64,000 nt of DNA, from contig CALHPK010000001.1 of NCBI GenBank assembly GCA_938036315.1, forward strand, positions 1-64,000, written 5' to 3'. The position numbers and the translations under genes were made by a program. This DNA comes from an uncultured bacterium. Its GTDB lineage: Bacteria > Calescibacteriota > Calescibacteriia > Calescibacteriales > Calescibacteriaceae. The notes beneath the pieces are model-generated. The model had not been told where the DNA came from. It worked only from the letters and a program-made list of their open reading frames with translations, and did no database searches. This document shows positions 1 to 8,965 of this stretch, piece by piece (position 1 is the stretch's first letter; every line of letters starts with the position of its first letter).

Positions 1-320
1 TAATCACCAACTTCGTCTATTATTTTTTTAAAATCTTCAAATTTTAAAACGCCTTTGGATCTGGAGCTATCTCCCCTCCCGGTGGGACACAGTGGACATT
101 TTAAATTGCAGTAAGTTGTTGGTTCAATGGTGAGTCTGATAGGATATCCAAATACACGGGTACCTCTGAATAAAAAATTCTGAAGTAAAATTAAAGCAAG
201 GTTAAATATTTTCTTCAGAGATGTATACTTCGTAAAGAGAATCTCTTCAGATACCAAATCAAAAAAACTTTTATATATATATATTTTTCCCTTGGTTACC
301 TTGAATTTCTTACTAGTCAT
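1..320 (-). CDS. Radical SAM protein, N-terminal part (cut by window edge)
   Basis: This partial gene is missing from the ORF track because it runs off the left edge. Reading the minus strand from the ATG at 318-320 gives an open frame of 106 codons to base 1. It contains IEPTTYCNLKCPLCPTGRG, a classical CX3CX2C radical SAM cluster motif (Cys71, Cys75, Cys78), so the product should bind a 4Fe-4S cluster and cleave S-adenosylmethionine. About 60 residues precede the motif, a layout common in SPASM/Twitch-type enzymes that modify peptides or cofactors, but the part that would fix the substrate lies outside the window. A TAATAT hexamer sits 5 nt before the ATG. The class is clear; the exact function is unknown. 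Confidence 0.85.
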   Translation of the reverse strand, partial: MTSKKFKVTKGKIYIYKSFFDLVSEEILFTKYTSLKKIFNLALILLQNFLFRGTRVFGYPIRLTIEPTTYCNLKCPLCPTGRGDSSRSKGVLKFEDFKKIIDEVGD

Positions 321-365
321 AAATTATATTAATATCTTAACAACTCCTCAGAGATAGATAACAAA

Positions 366-2051
366 TCAAAATTTAATCCTAATATTGTAAAAGGTCTGAA
401 CAAACTTTTTGATACACACAATGAGGTTATTCTCAAAATGTGAAGATAATTCTTTCAAGCATTTAAATAACTTACCATGTGGTGATGATTTGAAAATATC
501 AAGCGGGAATACTTTATCGGAAAAATTATAGTACACATCAAAATTTTCAAACGAAATCTTATCATACTTTATTCTATAGTACTTGAGGAGTTCATCAAGC
601 AAATAGCCGAGTTTGAAATCGCTTTTTTTTGCAACTACATAAGCGTAATTTTCACTCCCTTTTTCAATTACACTTTCTATCACTGAAGTTATCTCCGGCG
701 TCCAATCAAAACCTGAAAAGTGCATAGCCATAACCTCAGGATAAAAATAACCATTTATTATCGGAGCTAATCTGAAATCTGAAATGATATACCTTATACC
801 TTTTTCTGAAAGAAAATCATAGAGCTCAAAAAATTCCTTATCATCCCTATCTTGGCACGAGAAATTTTTGATTTGAATATCATTTTTCATATCTTTCCAA
901 GGAGTATACTCCCCTTTACAACTTTTGGTATTAAGAAGAATATATGATATATTTGAAATTGCAATAAGTACGGATAGGAGTAAACCGTACTTAAGCTTAT
1001 CTAATCCTAAAACCATTATTAGATAAAATGGTATGTATGCAACTACAAGCTGTTTATCAGTAGGTGACATAAAAAGAGCCATAGCTATGACAATTAGAAA
1101 ATATCTCATCCAAGTCGGGCTCCCTCTAAAAATTCCATATACAAAACCAAACATAGATATAGATAAGTAAATAATAAAAGAAGGGATAAGATACCACTTC
1201 AAAGGATAAGATATACCTAAAGCTTCGGGGAATATCTTGAATTTCTCAGTTACCGATAAGACTCTCCCTGAAATTTTACACTGTGCAAATATCCATCCTT
1301 CCTGATATCCTAAAGCTCTAAAGATAAAATCGTCAAAAGATGGAATAAAAAAATACAAATCTGATATCTTTTTATATTCCTCCAAATTGCAAATATTGTA
1401 AATAATTAGGATTAGACTCCCAATTAATATCCCGAATATAAATTTCACAACTCCCCCTACCTTAGCATCTCTAAAAGCCATCACAACCATAGGGAAAAAG
1501 AAGAATGTAGACAAAGGGGAAATCCAAACATTAGAGAAAATTCCTGCGAGGAAAAATTTTCTCCTCCCAAGAAAGAATAGAGATAACGCTATAGATAAAA
1601 TTGCGGTACCATATCCACGAGTTTGTACAGTCCAATCTAGAAAAACTAAAGGGGGAAACATAAAAGTAATAAGAGCAAGATATTTGTTACTAACTTTATC
1701 TTTTATAAAAAGGAAAAGAAATAACGACGTCAAGAATGATTGGATCAGCCCAGTAATACGAAGCGACAAAAATTCAGACTGTTCAAATCCTAAATACTCT
1801 AAGGTAATAAAAGGTAACCAAGCTATATATATTTCTCCTGGAGAGAATATGTGCCTTGAAGTGGTACACAACATAGGAAAATATCCTTCATAAACAAGTC
1901 TCTTCAACCAGTAAGCGTAAAAACCTTCATCTGATGTAAAAAACCAGAAATAAAGCTTTGACCAGAGAACTCTCAAAACAAAAGAACCAAAAAGTACAAG
2001 ACTTACTACGACAATATTTCTTCTTTTTACCAAAGTTGCAAAATAGTACAA
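366..2051 (-). CDS. GT-C-like multi-spanning membrane protein
   Basis: This 561-aa polytopic protein has about 9-11 hydrophobic helices, an early acidic motif SDEGFYAYW (about residue 40) after the first helix, and a soluble C-terminal part of about 170 residues. The layout matches GT-C glycosyltransferases such as the ArnT/PMT_2/RgtA types, which move sugars from polyprenyl carriers on the periplasmic face; the acidic pair after TM1 is the usual catalytic position. The only plausible start is TTG at 2051. It overlaps the 3' end of the gene at 2027-2884 by 25 nt, so the two are probably translationally coupled. The same organisation is seen in the GT-C protein at 22054. The substrate cannot be predicted. 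Confidence 0.7.
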   Translation of the reverse strand: MYYFATLVKRRNIVVVSLVLFGSFVLRVLWSKLYFWFFTSDEGFYAYWLKRLVYEGYFPMLCTTSRHIFSPGEIYIAWLPFITLEYLGFEQSEFLSLRITGLIQSFLTSLFLFLFIKDKVSNKYLALITFMFPPLVFLDWTVQTRGYGTAILSIALSLFFLGRRKFFLAGIFSNVWISPLSTFFFFPMVVMAFRDAKVGGVVKFIFGILIGSLILIIYNICNLEEYKKISDLYFFIPSFDDFIFRALGYQEGWIFAQCKISGRVLSVTEKFKIFPEALGISYPLKWYLIPSFIIYLSISMFGFVYGIFRGSPTWMRYFLIVIAMALFMSPTDKQLVVAYIPFYLIMVLGLDKLKYGLLLSVLIAISNISYILLNTKSCKGEYTPWKDMKNDIQIKNFSCQDRDDKEFFELYDFLSEKGIRYIISDFRLAPIINGYFYPEVMAMHFSGFDWTPEITSVIESVIEKGSENYAYVVAKKSDFKLGYLLDELLKYYRIKYDKISFENFDVYYNFSDKVFPLDIFKSSPHGKLFKCLKELSSHFENNLIVCIKKFVQTFYNIRIKF

Positions 2052-2884
2052 GCGTAATTAAAAAACGTGAAAAAATCTAAAATCGATCTTGTGCTATCAC
2101 TTTCACACTGATTTGCAAAAAAAAATGATTTCATATCTATAGTTGTTTCACATTCCTTTACATCAATATTTTCATCCTTATTTATACAATTACTATTAAT
2201 GCTTCCATCATAATGGGAAAAAGTTATTTTATCTTGTGCCTTAAACTCCACCTTAGAATACAGATTTTGCAAAAGTATCCGAATATCTTTATTCCTAATC
2301 TCTCCGCCTTTTGATAACACAAAGAGTAGGCCAGCTTCTTCACGAGAAAAAATAAGGATATTTCTAATTATCATCTCATCAATCTTTTTTCTAAAAAGGA
2401 TAAATCGCTTGATTTCATTAATGATTATATTCTTAAAAACAATAATTCCGCGACTAAATAAGATATTAGCATTTATGTCAAAATCCCTTACACCAATCAA
2501 TGTGATCCTTTTCATAGCAAACTCAAACGTCACTGGTGAAGCATACTCAACTATCGAAGGGATGGAATATACTGCATCCTTACCTTTAAAAATCTTCAAA
2601 GGTACGAGTTTTTTCTCAATAATATAACATCCAGAAGCTTTCAGTATATCTAATTTACATTTAAAGCAACTTCTAGTGTATAGGCGATCATCACGCAATT
2701 TTTGTACTGAACATAAATTATTATCAGTAGAGAGAACAATATTCATTATATGGAATAAACCTACTAATCCAAGCTCAATGGAAGATAATTCAGATAAAAT
2801 TATAAGTTTGTATTCCTCTTTGCTTTTAAGCTCTTCGTTATCCAGATCTGACAAAACAATAAATAACAATAAAAAATAATCCAT
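2027..2884 (-). CDS. Hypothetical protein coupled to a GT-C gene
   Basis: This 285-aa protein is not from a family I recognise. It starts with a short hydrophobic stretch (MDYFLLLFIVL) but has no lipobox. It shares a weak pattern with the lipoprotein at 6315-7154: an EE-K start, then MNIVLS or LNIILS followed by C, 12-14 residues, YxxC-like spacing, and a later NxC-x-NKDE or SGC-NKGE segment. Both genes overlap and precede a GT-C-like gene (this one by 25 nt), suggesting a repeated two-gene module. It could be an exported partner of the downstream glycosyltransferase, but that is inference from context. Base composition is very AT-rich, like its neighbours. Confidence 0.55.
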   Translation of the reverse strand: MDYFLLLFIVLSDLDNEELKSKEEYKLIILSELSSIELGLVGLFHIMNIVLSTDNNLCSVQKLRDDRLYTRSCFKCKLDILKASGCYIIEKKLVPLKIFKGKDAVYSIPSIVEYASPVTFEFAMKRITLIGVRDFDINANILFSRGIIVFKNIIINEIKRFILFRKKIDEMIIRNILIFSREEAGLLFVLSKGGEIRNKDIRILLQNLYSKVEFKAQDKITFSHYDGSINSNCINKDENIDVKECETTIDMKSFFFANQCESDSTRSILDFFTFFNYACTILQLW

Positions 2885-3064
2885 TTTATTAATTTAATTA
2901 CCTATTTATTTATTATTTATCTAAATTTAAACATTATCGTCACTACATCAAATATTTTCTTCTGTTTTAGGTGATTATATGATATATGTCTCAAAAAACA
3001 TAAGATCATATTAAAATAATTGAGGTAACTTAATATATATATAGATAGATATATGAGTTATGAT

Positions 3065-3281
3065 GGATCAGTAAACATGAGATCTAAGCATGAGAGGATA
3101 GACCACAGGGGGAATTTGCGAACAGGAAGGTGTACATAAATGGTATAGGAGAATTTTGGCGGTACGTAAAGAAGAGGCTAATGAAACATCATGGTCACTC
3201 ACAAGCAAAGAGTACATATCTTTTCTCAATAAGATAATGATTAATTTTGAATTCAAAGACTACTTCACATTATTTCAATAG
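3065..3281 (+). pseudogene. Decayed IS1595/ISXO2-like transposase, C-terminal remnant
   Basis: The plus strand in this otherwise geneless gap (2885-3295) encodes, across at least two frame changes, KHERIDH, then EFANRKVYINGIGEFWRYVKKRLMKHHG, then INFEFKDY. This matches the order found at the C terminus of ISXO2-like (IS1595 family) transposases, which typically read NHSKGEFARGKVHINGIEGFWSYAKRRLAKFNG...EFRFN. A base appears lost near 3110, and a stop follows LFSIR. No N-terminal part and no clear terminal inverted repeats were seen, so it is a fragment and not a mobile copy. The 62-aa minus ORF at 3068 is its shadow. The rest of the gap is AT-rich sequence with a TATATATA run near 3033. Confidence 0.65.
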
Positions 3282-3295
3282 TAATCAAAAATGCT

Positions 3296-4942
3296 TTATT
3301 CTAAGCAAAAAATATAATAACTCCCTTTGAAAGAACCTTCATTCGGAAACTTCTCAATCAACTTCAATCCAATGTCATTCGCACTAGCTAAATCTTCCAC
3401 TCTTCCTCTCACATCCTCTCCCTGAACTATAATACATCTATTCTTAAGACGCAAATCCTGAAGAACTCTCTGAACAAAAACTTTTTCACCCCCTAAAGTA
3501 CTAAACAAGTATATATAATCTGGGATATTTATCTTTCCTGAAGATAAAAGGGGGAAATTAATAATTGCAGATATCGAAACTACATCCTTATTCATCTTTT
3601 CTCTCTCCAAATACTTTACAACTTCCCTTTGAATATCATATCTAGGAGTTATATGAAAAATACCATCACGCCAAAAATCTCCCATCATCTTCGCATACAA
3701 AATAATTTGGAACATCACATGCACAGCAAATAAAATCTTTTTCATCCCTTCGCTAAAACTCTTATAACCCAAAATTAGAGAAAATAGCGGTAACGCAAAG
3801 TAAAACCTCCTGGGATGATTCGGGAATGGGAACAATATTACTTGCCCTATCATATATACAACTAATGATATAAAAAAAGTACTCCTCCTCAAAAACTTTA
3901 TCCCCAATAAAACAGTGCAAATATATGGAAAAACATAAATATAATTCACCCCATAGTCTTCCTGAACAATAAACGAATTCCCTGATCCCCTAAATCCAAA
4001 AAAATTGAAAAAATCTTGGAAAAACCATTTTATCTTATTTTTAATGAGCTCCACACCAGATCCTCCAAATGTTGAAAAAAAATAGAAGAATTTCCCAGGG
4101 CTTCTTGGGAGAAGCCCTATCCAATATGAATATGACTTTGTACTTGTCTCTATATCCACCGTAGAAATCACATATGGCAATACTGATAGCAAAACAACTG
4201 CAAAAAATATCATAACACCTCTCGCACCTATCACCCTTATCATAGGTACAATCAAAGATAAAAACAAAATCAATGTCGGCAAATATGATAACACAGAAAA
4301 GAAAACAAATATCAAATATATCCTCCTTCCCCTATAAAGATAAAAAATACTCATAGTAACAAAACTCAAAGCCACAGCATACACAACCGCAATCCCTATA
4401 GAGGAATTATAGATGAAAGTGAGAAAAGAGGATAAAAATATCATCGGGTACATAGAATTCAGATTCAAAAATACACTCAGCTTATACACATACGCCAATG
4501 TAACGTATCCGCCTATAAGCGCGGGTAACTTAGAAAAAATAAAGTTCATGTCAGATTCATCTATCCCAATCTTATCCCCAACACTACCCCCTATAACCAG
4601 ACCTAAATAAATAAAAAAATTCTGTATCAGATAAGGAATAGGACCTGTATGGGGCCAGACGTGTATCGGAACTCTCTTACCCCCCAACTCTATTGAATAC
4701 ATTGGTGGCAACGCCTGCGACACAGTCTTGATAACTCCTAAGTCCCTCTCAATTGCTGAATTCGGTTCACATCCTACATCAGAAAAAATCACCTTATTCA
4801 GTCTAATTCTATCAACCCAACATTTCTCAAAATAATATGACTCATCTTGTGTGGTCCCTGCCAAAAAAAACACTGGTATAACAAACATAGAAAAGAAAAT
4901 TAACGATAATATCAACACCGTCCCCCTTCCAACTCCACACAT
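3296..4942 (-). CDS. GT-C-like membrane protein, paralogue of the 7145 gene
   Basis: This protein of about 548 aa has a signal-anchor first helix, a TQDESYYFEK acidic motif at about residue 35, a long extracytoplasmic loop with LPPMYSIEL and VWPHTGPIPYLIQ, 8-10 further helices, and a soluble C-terminal domain containing DIQREVVKYL. Each of these motifs recurs in the protein at 7145-8872 (TEDEAYYIFD, LPPILSLEI, IWPHITFVTYLPQ, DTQREIVDFL), so the two are paralogues. The architecture fits a polyprenyl-phosphate-sugar-dependent GT-C transferase, but I do not recognise the family. The ORF track starts at GTG 4945; I prefer the adjacent ATG at 4942. Cys residues in the first loop may form a disulfide. 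Confidence 0.7.
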   Translation of the reverse strand: MCGVGRGTVLILSLIFFSMFVIPVFFLAGTTQDESYYFEKCWVDRIRLNKVIFSDVGCEPNSAIERDLGVIKTVSQALPPMYSIELGGKRVPIHVWPHTGPIPYLIQNFFIYLGLVIGGSVGDKIGIDESDMNFIFSKLPALIGGYVTLAYVYKLSVFLNLNSMYPMIFLSSFLTFIYNSSIGIAVVYAVALSFVTMSIFYLYRGRRIYLIFVFFSVLSYLPTLILFLSLIVPMIRVIGARGVMIFFAVVLLSVLPYVISTVDIETSTKSYSYWIGLLPRSPGKFFYFFSTFGGSGVELIKNKIKWFFQDFFNFFGFRGSGNSFIVQEDYGVNYIYVFPYICTVLLGIKFLRRSTFFISLVVYMIGQVILFPFPNHPRRFYFALPLFSLILGYKSFSEGMKKILFAVHVMFQIILYAKMMGDFWRDGIFHITPRYDIQREVVKYLEREKMNKDVVSISAIINFPLLSSGKINIPDYIYLFSTLGGEKVFVQRVLQDLRLKNRCIIVQGEDVRGRVEDLASANDIGLKLIEKFPNEGSFKGSYYIFCLE

Positions 4943-5057
4943 CACCTACACACCTGATAAAGCTAAATCTACTTATTACTCCAAAACTTCAGAAATCTAT
5001 AGGATTTCACTCCCAATCCGGGGCACCTGAGCCCTTTCAAACATAATTATATTAGCT

Positions 5058-5999
5058 TTAGCTTTTATCCCAAAAATATTTATTTAGACTAATCCTTTTT
5101 TTTAAACTATCGGGTATAAACCTGCTGTACAGTCCCAACTCGAGCGCCAAATATCTTATAGCAGCTCTGACAATAAGCTTTGGCAATACATATGGTTTTC
5201 TTGAAAAATATCTGACCTCACTAAGGATCAGAGCTTTACCATAACTTTTCACTTTCATTAATTCATATATGAATTTGTAATCTGAAAAAAACACTCCAAT
5301 ATCAAACCATCTCCCAAAAGTTCTTCTCATATCCTCATTATGGCAGTGAACAACCCTTACCTTCGGATTATACATTATAAGGTATCCCCTCTGCAGTATT
5401 TTCAGAGATAAAACCAGTTCTTCACTACAAATTATATTACTTGGGAATCCACCAACCTCCCAGAAAACATCTTTTAGGACACAGAAGCAGGTATTTGAGA
5501 CGAACACATCCTCGAATTTCATTTGAGTTTTAAAAGACTGTATCCGAGGTATATCTGGATAAACGTAATTTCTTTCGAATCTTTCGAATATATCAGAATA
5601 CATAGGACAGATATGCTTTCCGTACACTGCTTTTATCGCGTCATCATTTCTAAAAGAATCTATTATTTCCTTTGCAAAATAATCATCGTATGCTATAGCG
5701 TCCTGCGTCATAAACAGAAGTATGTCGCCTTTGGCGAATTTAGAACAAAGGTTCCTCGTTGCTCCGTGATCGAATTTTGGAACATCTATTATAAGAACTT
5801 TTTCTGAAAAACTTTCCAATTTTCTGTTAGTATTGTTTGCGATTACAATGTTTACTATTTCTGGAAAAGAAGCCAAAAATCTGACATTTTCAAAAAAGGA
5901 AATTTGATTGATAGGTACTACAGCACTAATAGTACTGGGCTTTCTACTAGAAGATATCCTCCCCCCAGCGGAAAATACTATTTCTTCTTGACTCGCCAT
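5058..5999 (-). CDS. GT2 family glycosyltransferase (rhamnosyltransferase-like)
   Basis: This 313-aa enzyme has a single GT-A fold. Visible landmarks are TISAVVPI at the start of the domain (about residue 22), FDHGATRN, GDILLFMTQDA (the metal/nucleotide-sugar motif, here QDA as in many rhamnosyltransferases), VGGFPSN with SEELVLSLKILQRGY (the acidic acceptor-side motif), and VHCHNED. These make it an inverting GT2 enzyme using a nucleotide-activated sugar on the cytoplasmic face of the membrane, probably for O-antigen or another envelope glycan. It has no TM segments. It lies among the GT-C-like genes, which supports a role in surface polysaccharide. The sugar cannot be determined; rhamnose is a guess from the DHGATRN and TQDA signatures. 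Confidence 0.85.
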   Translation of the reverse strand: MASQEEIVFSAGGRISSSRKPSTISAVVPINQISFFENVRFLASFPEIVNIVIANNTNRKLESFSEKVLIIDVPKFDHGATRNLCSKFAKGDILLFMTQDAIAYDDYFAKEIIDSFRNDDAIKAVYGKHICPMYSDIFERFERNYVYPDIPRIQSFKTQMKFEDVFVSNTCFCVLKDVFWEVGGFPSNIICSEELVLSLKILQRGYLIMYNPKVRVVHCHNEDMRRTFGRWFDIGVFFSDYKFIYELMKVKSYGKALILSEVRYFSRKPYVLPKLIVRAAIRYLALELGLYSRFIPDSLKKRISLNKYFWDKS

Positions 6000-6031
6000 A
6001 GATAATAATCTTCACACCTTATATATCTACG

Positions 6032-6292
6032 TTATTTTATAAAAACTAGCTTAATTTGATTATTTAGATCCTTAAAAATCAAAGATAATAATTTCCCTTG
6101 TTTAACCATTTCCCCGAAGATCTCCTTCATCACACAGATGCTAACATCTGAGAAGAATTCCAACAATATCCAATATTCATCTTTATGAATTATCACACAC
6201 TTGAGTGATATTCTCTGATAATTTTTAAAGCAAACTTTTTGGATCTGAGAAAAATCGAACCGTATATGAAATTCTTCGAAACCTGTAATTGA
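6032..6292 (-). CDS. Possible small ORF or gene remnant without a standard start
   Basis: In the 315-bp gap between divergent genes (6000-6314) the minus strand keeps one frame open for 86 codons, giving FEEFHIRFDFSQIQKVCFKNYQ and later EYWILLEFFSDVSICVMKEIFGEM. The composition is protein-like, but there is no ATG near the 5' end; the first usable start is an internal GTG that would give about 46 residues. It could be a short divergent gene with a non-standard start, or a truncated remnant. I recognise no family. Confidence is low because open frames arise by chance in AT-rich DNA, although here stops would be frequent. Confidence 0.25.
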   Translation of the reverse strand, partial: SITGFEEFHIRFDFSQIQKVCFKNYQRISLKCVIIHKDEYWILLEFFSDVSICVMKEIFGEMVKQGKLLSLIFKDLNNQIKLVFIK

Positions 6293-6314
6293 TTATATTA
6301 AAATTAATCTATAT

Positions 6315-7154
6315 ATGAAAGTCGTGAAAATTATTACTATCTTTTTCATACTGCTACTTTCCTGTAAAGGGAGCGCTGGGAAGACAGATAAAAAGGCAAG
6401 CAGTGAGGAGATTAAAAATATATTCTTCGTGATAAAAAACATCCCTGAAACTTTTTTCCTTTTTGACCTTTTAGTAGCCAATCCTATACTAAATATAATT
6501 CTTTCTCCACCACAGGAATGTCAAAAAGAGGACGGGAACAGAAAAATTTATAGAGACTGCCAAATTATGTCTTTTTATTTCTCTGGAGAAATAACCACTC
6601 CAGATAATGCAAAATTCTACCTTTCCGGTGTAAGCATATACTTTCCTGGTACTGCTATTGTAGAAAATGGAACATTTGATATTTTATTTAAAGAAAATCT
6701 TTTGATATTTTACTATGCTAATTATAAATTCTTCCAGATATACAATATTGAAGTCTCGAATACTGTACTGGCCTATTCTTTCTATAATGAAGGGGCAACT
6801 TTCATAATAAGCATTGGTAACAACTCTTCGTTTTCGATAGTAGGCGTTACAGATAGACTAGATATAAATGGGAAATTAACAATTACAATAAACTTCCTAT
6901 ATAATGAAAACAAAAATATAAAATTGAACATTCAAAGTGAAAAGCTTTCATTATCTGGATGCAATAAAGGAGAATATACTTTGAATACTTTAGAGGAAAT
7001 CACCTCAAATCTTGATATCATCTCAAACAAGATGTCGTTATTTCCCCTAAGAGGGAAAATAGCTGTAAATAATATATCAGTCGAACTAAGAGATGGTAAT
7101 TTGATATACGGAGATTTCTCAGAAAATTATGAGGCAATTAGAGGATGCTTCTGA
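6315..7154 (+). CDS. Predicted lipoprotein coupled to a GT-C gene
   Basis: This 279-aa protein begins MKVVKIITIFFILLLSCKGSAGK, a lipoprotein signal peptide with lipobox LLSC (Cys17), so it should be processed by Lgt/LspA and anchored in a membrane. The rest is rich in beta-strand-like alternation (FYLSGVSIYFPGTAIVENGTFDILF), suggesting a beta-rich domain of the LptA/LptC or YceI kind, though no family is recognisable. Its stop overlaps the start of the GT-C-like gene at 7145 by 10 nt, so the two are coupled. It resembles the protein at 2027-2884 in Cys spacing and in the LNIILS and GCNKGE motifs. A TAAAAT hexamer lies about 10 nt before the ATG, and no Shine-Dalgarno is visible. Confidence 0.75.
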   Translation: MKVVKIITIFFILLLSCKGSAGKTDKKASSEEIKNIFFVIKNIPETFFLFDLLVANPILNIILSPPQECQKEDGNRKIYRDCQIMSFYFSGEITTPDNAKFYLSGVSIYFPGTAIVENGTFDILFKENLLIFYYANYKFFQIYNIEVSNTVLAYSFYNEGATFIISIGNNSSFSIVGVTDRLDINGKLTITINFLYNENKNIKLNIQSEKLSLSGCNKGEYTLNTLEEITSNLDIISNKMSLFPLRGKIAVNNISVELRDGNLIYGDFSENYEAIRGCF

Positions 7155-8872
7155 GAATATTTTTAGCCACAGCTATTTTTTCAATATACTTCTGGAAAGA
7201 TGCGAATATCATAGCACCTACAGAGGATGAGGCTTATTATATCTTTGATAGGAACAACAAAGTTTTAGATATAGTAAAAACAAAAGAACCTGAAACCAAA
7301 TACGACATAATTCTTTCTGGCTGTAAAAAGAACATAACTAAGCAATCAGCTATTATTTCGAGAAATCTTCCCCCAATACTTTCACTTGAAATCGGGGAAG
7401 AAACATTCCCAATTATTATATGGCCTCACATAACCTTTGTAACATATCTTCCTCAGGCAATCGCTCTGTATGTAGGGGAGAAATTTAGTATCCCATATGT
7501 AATCACAGAGAAAATTTTCAATTACATCCTCATTGTACTGACAATGATTGCTCTTTTTTTTACTGTGTCCGTAATTTCGAACAAGAATACTGCCTTTTTA
7601 AGCATACTAATCTACGGATTGTTTGCTTCTACAAAATTCTTCGGAGCAATTGGTATATCTATTGATTTTATTTTCCACACTCTCTACATCTTACTTTCAT
7701 TCTACTTTATAGAACTCTTTTCTAAAAATGGCAGAAAAATCTTGTTATTCTTGTCATCTTTGTTCTGTGGGTTAGCAATCCTATCCTATCTCAAATTTTC
7801 ATCACTTCTGACAATGATCATATGGGTCATGATCAGCCTGAAAAACAGAAAATTTAAGGATTCTCTCATATTTTCAATCATACCGGCATTATTTATTTTA
7901 CTTTTCTACATAATCCCATCGGTATATGTTTCTGATTGTGAACCGACAAACATAGAATCACTGAGGACAACTCTGAACCTTATAAGATCTACATCTATTT
8001 ACACATCTGCAGCTATCGCAGACCTTAATAATCTCAAGCTTTTGATCTATGACATTATGAGGATGGTTGATCTCACAGGTTACGGGAAGAGATTGGACTA
8101 TTATGATAACCTTGACTTTAGATTTTTACCTGCTTTACCCCTTATTTTATCTTTTATATACGAAATTCTCTCAAATATAAGAACAAGATCAATAAGAAAT
8201 ATAGCAACATTTATATTAATCTTCAACACTACAATGTATTTGGAATTACCCGTAGAAGGGTATCATAGAAAACTTAGACCCATTTTTCCTTTCCTTTCAA
8301 TACTCATAGGAAAGTTCATATTTTCTCTTTTTAGTGCTAAAAAGAAATATTTCTACTTTGCAGCTTTATCTATATTAACATGGCACATATATTTTCAGCT
8401 AAAAAAAGATTCTGAAATATTTGAAAGCCTAAAAACTAAAGGTAAGTGGTCAATTATTCATCATATAGATACACAAAGAGAAATTGTAGATTTTTTAAAA
8501 GACAAAAAAGAAAAAGAGGAAGCAAAAATTATAAACTTTTCAGCTCCTATAAACCTTGAAATAATCAGCAACTCCAGGTTTATAGATATTGATTTTTCAT
8601 ATTTTCTGCATTTCTCAGGTGTAGTTATGGGGAAAAAGAAATACGGACTAATCGAGATGTACATAAAAAAGAACTTCATTATCCTCAAAACCAACGAGAA
8701 GAAAAGACGCTTACAAGATATTGCTATTGAGACAATCAAATACCTCAGCAAAAAGTACAATGGGAAAATTTACATAATAGCTGACCCATATGGATATGAA
8801 CTTCTAAAGCCACATTTTCATGAGAAGAAAATAATATCCTTCAGTAACAATGCGATATTTTATATATTCTAA
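7145..8872 (+). CDS. GT-C-like membrane protein, paralogue of the 3296 gene
   Basis: This 575-aa polytopic protein has an N-terminal helix, a TEDEAYYIFD acidic motif near residue 28, an extracytoplasmic loop with RNLPPILSLEI and IIIWPHITFVTYLPQ, about 9 further helices, and a C-terminal soluble domain with DTQREIVDFL. Shared motifs show that it is a paralogue of the protein at 3296-4942. The early acidic pair and the topology fit a GT-C glycosyltransferase that uses a lipid-linked sugar on the outer face of the inner membrane. The ATG overlaps the upstream lipoprotein gene by 10 nt with AGAGG directly before it, so translation is probably coupled. Substrate unknown. Confidence 0.7.
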   Translation: MLLRIFLATAIFSIYFWKDANIIAPTEDEAYYIFDRNNKVLDIVKTKEPETKYDIILSGCKKNITKQSAIISRNLPPILSLEIGEETFPIIIWPHITFVTYLPQAIALYVGEKFSIPYVITEKIFNYILIVLTMIALFFTVSVISNKNTAFLSILIYGLFASTKFFGAIGISIDFIFHTLYILLSFYFIELFSKNGRKILLFLSSLFCGLAILSYLKFSSLLTMIIWVMISLKNRKFKDSLIFSIIPALFILLFYIIPSVYVSDCEPTNIESLRTTLNLIRSTSIYTSAAIADLNNLKLLIYDIMRMVDLTGYGKRLDYYDNLDFRFLPALPLILSFIYEILSNIRTRSIRNIATFILIFNTTMYLELPVEGYHRKLRPIFPFLSILIGKFIFSLFSAKKKYFYFAALSILTWHIYFQLKKDSEIFESLKTKGKWSIIHHIDTQREIVDFLKDKKEKEEAKIINFSAPINLEIISNSRFIDIDFSYFLHFSGVVMGKKKYGLIEMYIKKNFIILKTNEKKRRLQDIAIETIKYLSKKYNGKIYIIADPYGYELLKPHFHEKKIISFSNNAIFYIF

Positions 8873-8965
8873 TTATATATTCTAAGAAATATCTCAAAGA
8901 ATTTAAAAGCAGCGAATTTTAGCAATTTAAGAAAGCTTTTAAATCAGAGATAAATTAAATCTGCT

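Noticed and set aside
3068-3256. 62-aa minus ORF
   Set aside because: Shadow of the transposase remnant, whose plus-strand translation matches a known family.
5021-5034. GGGC-ACCTGA-GCCC hairpin followed by TTT
   Set aside because: It has the shape of a terminator only on the plus strand, where no gene precedes it. On the minus strand no T tract follows.
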